A stretch of DNA of 64,000 nucleotides. Origin: Solen grandis (taxonomy: Eukaryota; Mollusca; Bivalvia; Adapedonta; Solenidae). Location of the stretch: contig CM037794.1 of the NCBI GenBank assembly GCA_021229015.1, forward strand, positions 43,171,126 through 43,235,125. The letters run 5' to 3'. Both the position numbers and the translations under genes were made by a program. The notes beneath the pieces are model-generated. The model ran no database searches and was not told the DNA's origin. It saw only the letters and a program-made list of their open reading frames with translations. Shown piece after piece: positions 58,836 to 64,000 of the stretch. Every line of letters starts with the position of its first letter. Positions within the stretch are counted from its first letter, which is position 1.

Positions 58836-59706
58836 ATAGCAATTTCAATGTGCACAATATAACATGGTTCTTCCACGTGGACCTCCAAATAACAATTTTA
58901 ATGTGCACAATATAACGGGTACCTCGACATGGACCTCTTTAATAGCAATTTTAATGTGCACAATATAACATGGTACCTCGACATGGACCTCGAATTAGCA
59001 ATTTTAATATGACAATATAACATGGTACCTCGACATGGACCTCCTAATTAGCAATTTTAATGTGCACAATATAACATGGTACCTCGACATGGACCTTCGA
59101 AATAGCAATTTTAATGTGTACAATATAACATGGTACCTCCACATGGACCTTAGAATTATGGCAATTATATTATCATGTGACCCAAAATATAACATGGTAA
59201 CTCTCCAGTGGACCTCAAATTAGCAATTTCAATGTGCACAATATAACATGGTACCTCGACATGGACCTCCAAAATAAGAATTTCAATGTGCACAATATAA
59301 CGGGTACCTCGACATGGACCTCTTTAATAGCAATTTTAATGTGTACAATATAACATGGTACCTCCACGTGGACCTCCGAACAGCAATTTCAATGTGCACA
59401 ATATAACATGGTACCTCCACATGGACCTCCAAAATAAGAATTTCAATGTGCACAATATAATATGGTACCTCCATGTGGACCTCCAAAATAAGAATTTCAA
59501 TGTGCACAATATAACATGGTACCTCGACATGGACCTCCAAACAGCAATTTCAATGTGCACAATATAACATGGTACCTACACGTGGACCCCCAAATAGCAA
59601 TTTTAATGTGCACAATATAACTGGTACCTCCACGTGGACCTCCAAAAAGCAATTTAAATGTGCACAATATAACATAGTACCTCCACATGCACCTCCAAAT
59701 AGCAAT
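58836..59706 (+). repeat. Minisatellite, ~53-54 bp monomer, about 16 copies
   Basis: The monomer is CACAATATAACATGGTACCT then C(G/C)ACATGGACCTCCAAATAG and CAATTTTAATGTG. Anchors ATATAAC lie near 58857, 58912, 58965, 59017, 59069, 59123, 59187, 59242, 59296, 59348, 59401, 59508, 59562, 59616 and 59669 (one copy reads ATATAAT at 59455). Most steps are 53-54 bp. Two sequence types are interleaved (CGACATGG / CCACGTGG). Because 54 is divisible by three, several frames on both strands stay open as 18-residue repeats; these are not genes. Confidence 0.93.
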
Positions 59707-61084
59707 TTTATTAGCTCTGCATAACTGAAAATTTCTTATTTTAATTTATACTTCTCAATATTGGCGAGTGTTCACTTAGTGAATTCCCTATTTAGTTGTA
59801 CATTTGATTAATTCTGAATCACCATCAATGCTATTAGTTGGTTTATTTGGTTGTTTAGGGCAATAAGTTTCAACAGTATTTTTTCATTACTGTCTCCAAC
59901 TATTTGGGTGTTCTGATATGCAATGAACAATAACTGAACCCTAGAAATTTTTTAGTAGCATATTGTTTTATTGTTCAGACTGATCTGATGATTTGAATGG
60001 TTTAAGTAGAAGTGAAGATTAATTTGTTTCCATCACCACTATGATTTTGAGCACAGGGTAAACCACACTTATACATGCAATTTTTGTTGTTTATCTAAAA
60101 AAGTTCCATGTGACAAATTAGAAAAAACAACTTACAGTGGCATAATTATACTTATTGAAATATCAACAAGCAGTATTGCACAGTTAAGTAAGTTATTAAC
60201 TGACAAATAAGAAGAAGAAAACAGTATTGCACAGTTAAGTAAGTTTGTATACATGAATTCTATGAAGTAAACATTGTAAAATGTTGACTTTTGACATTGA
60301 TTATCTGTAAGAAAGAAGACAGCTAAAATGTAAGACTAGAATTCTTATGCAAACAAACTTTTAATTCATAAAACACATAGATGTAAAGTTGGACAGCACC
60401 TTAGCACACCTGTTCATAAATGATATATCCTACATAGGTTACCACTGCAGAGCAGCACCCCCCACACACACACCTACTGGTCAGTCTGTTTGGATAAGAC
60501 AGGTAAGTTTGAGGTGAGGCTAAAGCCATTGCAAAACCTGACCGGGGTCAGGTATGCACCGGACACTGTCTGGGTGGTCAACAAAAATCAATGCACAATC
60601 TCCCAGTGTTGTACCAGTGCATTAGGATTATCAGTCCACATTGACCAATGGTCAGCAATGTTCTTCACTTGCCTAACAACCAGGCTATTTCTCTTCCTAC
60701 TCTGTTGAAAACTTTAAAGTACTTACCACCGATAACCAGTTTTAGACCGCTCATGAAATACCAGGGCGCAGCACTGGTTGAATATTTGCACTTCACACTA
60801 AGCTGACATGGTGGTTTCCAGCCCTTTTAACTCTCAACTATAGAAACTTATCGTTAATAGAACCCTTAAACTCCTGATCTGCCCACGCATTATTCTCAGT
60901 CTGAATTGTCTTGATTTAATGAAATCACATTCCTTGTAAAGCTACTGATGAGTTCCTTACAAAATGAAACTTTGTCCTAATGAAACTGGCTTCCATAACA
61001 GATTTGGCAGATATATAAATCTTGTATTTAATAATTCATGCCAGATATTTAGAAAATCTCAACAGAAAACCTTAAGATCCTTAA
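59707..61084. other. AT-rich DNA between two minisatellites
   Basis: A 24 bp word CAGTATTGCACAGTTAAGTA is present twice (60171 and 60222). A C/CA-rich patch at 60458-60474. A 72-codon plus frame at 60490-60708 has no supporting signals. Confidence 0.55.
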
Positions 61085-62070
61085 GGAGACCAGAGACCCT
61101 AAATGTCAATATTTTTGTGTCTGGAGACCTTAAATGTTTATGTGATTGTGACAAGAGACCCCAAATGTTAATGTGTTTGTGACAAGAGACTTAAAATGCC
61201 TATGTGTTTGTGACAAGAGACCCCAAATGTTAATGTGTTTGTGCCTTGAGACTTAAAATGCCTATGTGTTTGTGCCTTGAGACTTAAAATGTTTATGTGT
61301 TTGTGCCTTGAGACTTAAAATGTCTATGTGTTTGTGCCTTGAGACTTAAAATGTTTATGTGTTTGTGCCTTGAGACTTAAAATGTCTATGTGTTTGTGCC
61401 TTGAGACTTAAAATGTTTAATGTGTTTGTGCCTTGAGACTTAAAATTTTATGTGTTTGTGCTTGAGACTTAAAATGTCTATGTGTTTGTGCCTTGAGACT
61501 TAAAATGTTTATGTGTTTGTGCCTTGAGACTTAAAATGTTTATGTGTTAGTGCCTTGAGACTTAAAATGTCTATGTGTTTGTGTCTTGAGACTTAAAATG
61601 TTTATGTGTTTGTGCCTTGAGACTTAAAATGTCTATGTGTTTGTGCCTTGAGACTTAAAATGTTTATGTGTTTGTGCCTTGAGACTTAAAATGTCTATGT
61701 GTTTGTGCCTTGAGACTTAAAATGTTTATGTGTTTGTGTCTTGAGACTTAAAATGTCTATGTGTTAGTGCCTAGATACCCCAAATGTCAATGTGTTTGTG
61801 CCTGGAGACCCCAAATATCTATGTGTTTGTGTCTGGAGACCACAAATGTCTATGTATTTGTGTCTGGAGACCCTAAATGTCTATGTGTTAGTGCCTTGAG
61901 ACCCCAAATGTCAATGTGTTTGTGTCTGGAGACCCTAAATGTCTATGTGTTTGTGTCTGGAGACCCCAAATGTCTATGTGTTTGCTGCCTACCCCAAAAT
62001 GTCTAGGTGTTTATGTCTGGAGACCCCAAATGTCTATGTATTTGTGCCTGGAGACCCCAAATCATGTGTT
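61085..62070 (+). repeat. Minisatellite, 31 bp monomer with 62 bp dimer order
   Basis: The monomer is ATGTGTTTGTGCCTTGAGAC + TTAAAATGTCT (31 bp), about 32 copies. In the centre (about 61300-61760) copies with AATGTCTATG and AATGTTTATG alternate, giving a 62 bp higher-order repeat. At both flanks the variant GAGACCCCAAATGTCTATGTG with TGTCTGG or TGACAA replaces it. An 81-codon plus frame at 61761-62006 (Cys/Val-rich) is an artefact of the repeat. Confidence 0.93.
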
Positions 62071-62769
62071 TTTGAGACTAAAATTTTTTTAATATGTTCT
62101 TAAGTTTTAACTGAAACTCTTTTATATTTGTTTGAAAAAAAAAAAATTTGCTTACACCTATATGTTTATTAATGCCAGAGGTCTTTCTGGGTGTAAGACT
62201 AGAAAAACAAAAGGTCTGCCAGTTTTTCAATTTGTAATATATGTATATACATAAACATAGGTGTTTTTGATATACCAGATGCACACATACAGGTGAAATG
62301 AGTGCCACATCAAACTATAGAATTTCAGAATTGTCATTCACTTAATTAACACACTATTATTAATTGGCTCAAAAGGAAACATCACCTTTAAAAGTCACAT
62401 TTTTCCATTATCTCAATTAACAAGTGAGAAAAAAACACATTGCGTTACTTCAGTCAAAATATTGGAATAATATATTTCATGTTTACAGTCTTCCTTAAAA
62501 GTCAAAAACTAAAAATAATTACTGATTTTCAATTAATGAGAACAGGTGGAATTTTCTTTGATACATCACCTGGCACTTTTAACAAATTTCTCACCTCCAA
62601 TTCAAGTGCAAAACCTTATATTCTTGATGTCAAATACAAATCATTGGCTCTATATTGGTGAGGAATTAAACTCTAGCTGAATGTTACTGACTGACCCCCA
62701 TATAATCAAAATCTAACATAGGTGTTTACTTAACTCCAAAATGCACAATTTTCTGTATATAGGTATATG
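62071..62769. other. AT-rich unique DNA
   Basis: A-run at 62137-62149. No gene recognised. Confidence 0.55.
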
Positions 62770-62900
62770 CAATGGGGTCATGGCCCAGTTGTAATGACTG
62801 CTGATCTGAAGGTTATGGGTTTGAAACCTTTTGAGGACAAGAATCTTTTCCCAGGTGCAAAGTACAGGTCCAACCCAGTGTCCATTCAAAGAGATTACTT
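62770..62900 (+). mobile_element. tRNA-derived SINE, family 3
   Basis: Box A TGGCCCAGTTG (62781-62791), box B GGGTTTGAAACC (62818-62829), then TTCCCAGGTGCAAAGTACAG and GTCCAACCCAGTGTCC, matching the body of the element at 36.68 kb. Head-to-body layout is intact; the tail is indistinct. Confidence 0.68.
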
Positions 62901-63066
62901 TCACTTGTTTGCCAAATGATCTAAAATCAACAAGTTTAAACTATAGACAAAAATATAGATGAACTTAATTTCAGGATATACACAATGTAGATTACATACA
63001 CCAAAACTGTCCTTCCTTTTCTAGATTTTGACTGATTGCTTTTGTACCTTCTGATGACAGACACAC

Positions 63067-63158
63067 ATTATCTCTCTCTCATAAACACACATACATCTCT
63101 CTCTCTCTCTCTCTCATACATCACACACACACCCTCTTTCTCTCTCACACATTCTCCT

Positions 63159-63190
<32 letters not shown>

Positions 63191-63250
63191 TTCTCTCTCT
63201 TTCTCTCACACACATTCTCTTTCTCTCCCTCTTACTTTCATAAACACACA
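63067..63250 (+). repeat. Compound (CT)n/(CA)n microsatellite
   Basis: Alternating TCTCTCTCTC and ACACACACAC blocks with small interruptions (CATACATC, ACCCTCTTTC). Confidence 0.95.
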
Positions 63251-64000
63251 TCCCCTTCTCCCCTTCCCCTAATTCCTTCCCTTTTTCTCACACTATCCCC
63301 CAGCTTCAAGCCCCACATAAGTCTACCCCTTCCTCCTTATATCTCTTTCCAAAGCTCTGCATCTGTTCCATTTATTTCACCCATTTTTTTGTACTGCTGC
63401 ACTTTATTGCACCCTAACCAACCACACAAACAAAGGTCCCCCCACACCTTCCCATCCCTGAACCTAGCCCATTAATCGTCATACTTTTTTTGATGTCAGT
63501 ATATAAAAAATCTTCCCTAAAACACACTGGGGGCATCAATTATTGAGCTAGCTCATGAAATGAGGCATGGTTCAGTGATCTGAATCACCATTACACATAA
63601 TGTGCACATGTTGTTACCGTTGCCATGGTACAACTAAAACCACTCCCAGAAAAATTCCCCCCCCCCTCTCCCACAAGCTTCACTGACCTTATGCAGTTCA
63701 AAATAAATGCTTCTTTTTTCATGCACCATGGAGATATATAAGGGGAAAAAAAAAGAACAATCTCGGAAGCCTGATAAAATATCAAGACCCTAAAAGCTGG
63801 GGTTTTTTTTGTGTGTTTTTTTTTGGTTCTGCTGAGAATTCTGAGCCTACAGAGTTCTGTAGAATATAGCACAACATATTTGTGAGGACTTTTTTAGTGG
63901 ATATGAGCATAGCAGAGCTACATGAGTCAAACATGCACTTGTTAGCCTAACTAAATGTATGCATACAAATGATAGTGGAGTATAAACAGTATGTGGGAAA
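63251..64000. other. Unique DNA to the window end
   Basis: Pyrimidine-rich to about 63470, then AT-rich. Poly-C at 63657-63666 and T/G runs at 63802-63824. No gene recognised. Confidence 0.55.

Overview
The window is AT-rich eukaryotic genomic DNA (by eye about one third G+C) with no recognisable protein-coding gene. It is dense in non-autonomous transposable elements and tandem repeats of kinds known from bivalve molluscs: tRNA-derived SINEs, pearl/Helentron-like elements carrying ~160 bp tandem arrays followed by ACGG microsatellites, and short TTAA-flanked inverted-repeat elements. A heterodont (clam-like) bivalve is the most likely source; the species cannot be fixed from sequence alone. 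A run of exactly 100 N at 17749-17848 shows a draft scaffold.

Layout. 1-3.1 kb: the end of one pearl/HINE-like element, a GC-rich exon-like block at 0.59-0.77 kb, a small hAT-like element, then a complete HINE-like element with four ~317 bp units. 3.8-12.6 kb: a TTAA hairpin MITE, plain AT-rich DNA, a ~55 bp minisatellite (7.9-8.3 kb), a 148 bp tandem array (11.6 kb) and a second hairpin MITE. 12.7-14.6 kb: a HINE-like element with ~165 bp units and an (ACGG)n tail. 14.6-23 kb: mostly unique DNA, two hairpin MITEs and one SINE. 23-27 kb: a hAT-like MITE, two ~160 bp-unit HINE-like elements and a TIR element of ~640 bp. 27-38 kb: hairpin MITEs, two SINEs with target-site duplications, a ~580 bp TIR element and a small hAT-like element with a 5 bp direct repeat. 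38-56 kb: mostly unique AT-rich DNA with microsatellites and other TTAA-type hairpin elements. 56.3-57.3 kb: a possible first exon and promoter of a minus-strand gene. 58.8-62.1 kb: two large minisatellites (53-54 bp and 31 bp units). 63 kb: CT/CA microsatellites.

If the 56.3 kb block is a first exon with its donor pointing left, much of the window would be the long first intron of a minus-strand gene. A minus-strand exon-like block at 0.6 kb would fit that, but nothing in the sequence proves the link. All protein-coding calls here are weak: the longest open frames (about 110-130 codons) are about what chance gives in 64 kb of this composition.

The best-supported observations concern repeats. 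Several TTAA-type MITE subfamilies share a central near-perfect hairpin, and in two copies this hairpin has lost part of opposite arms. A set of Helentron/HINE-like elements keeps one architecture (5' palindrome, subterminal inverted word, ~160-320 bp tandem array, microsatellite, 3' hairpin) while the actual sequences differ.
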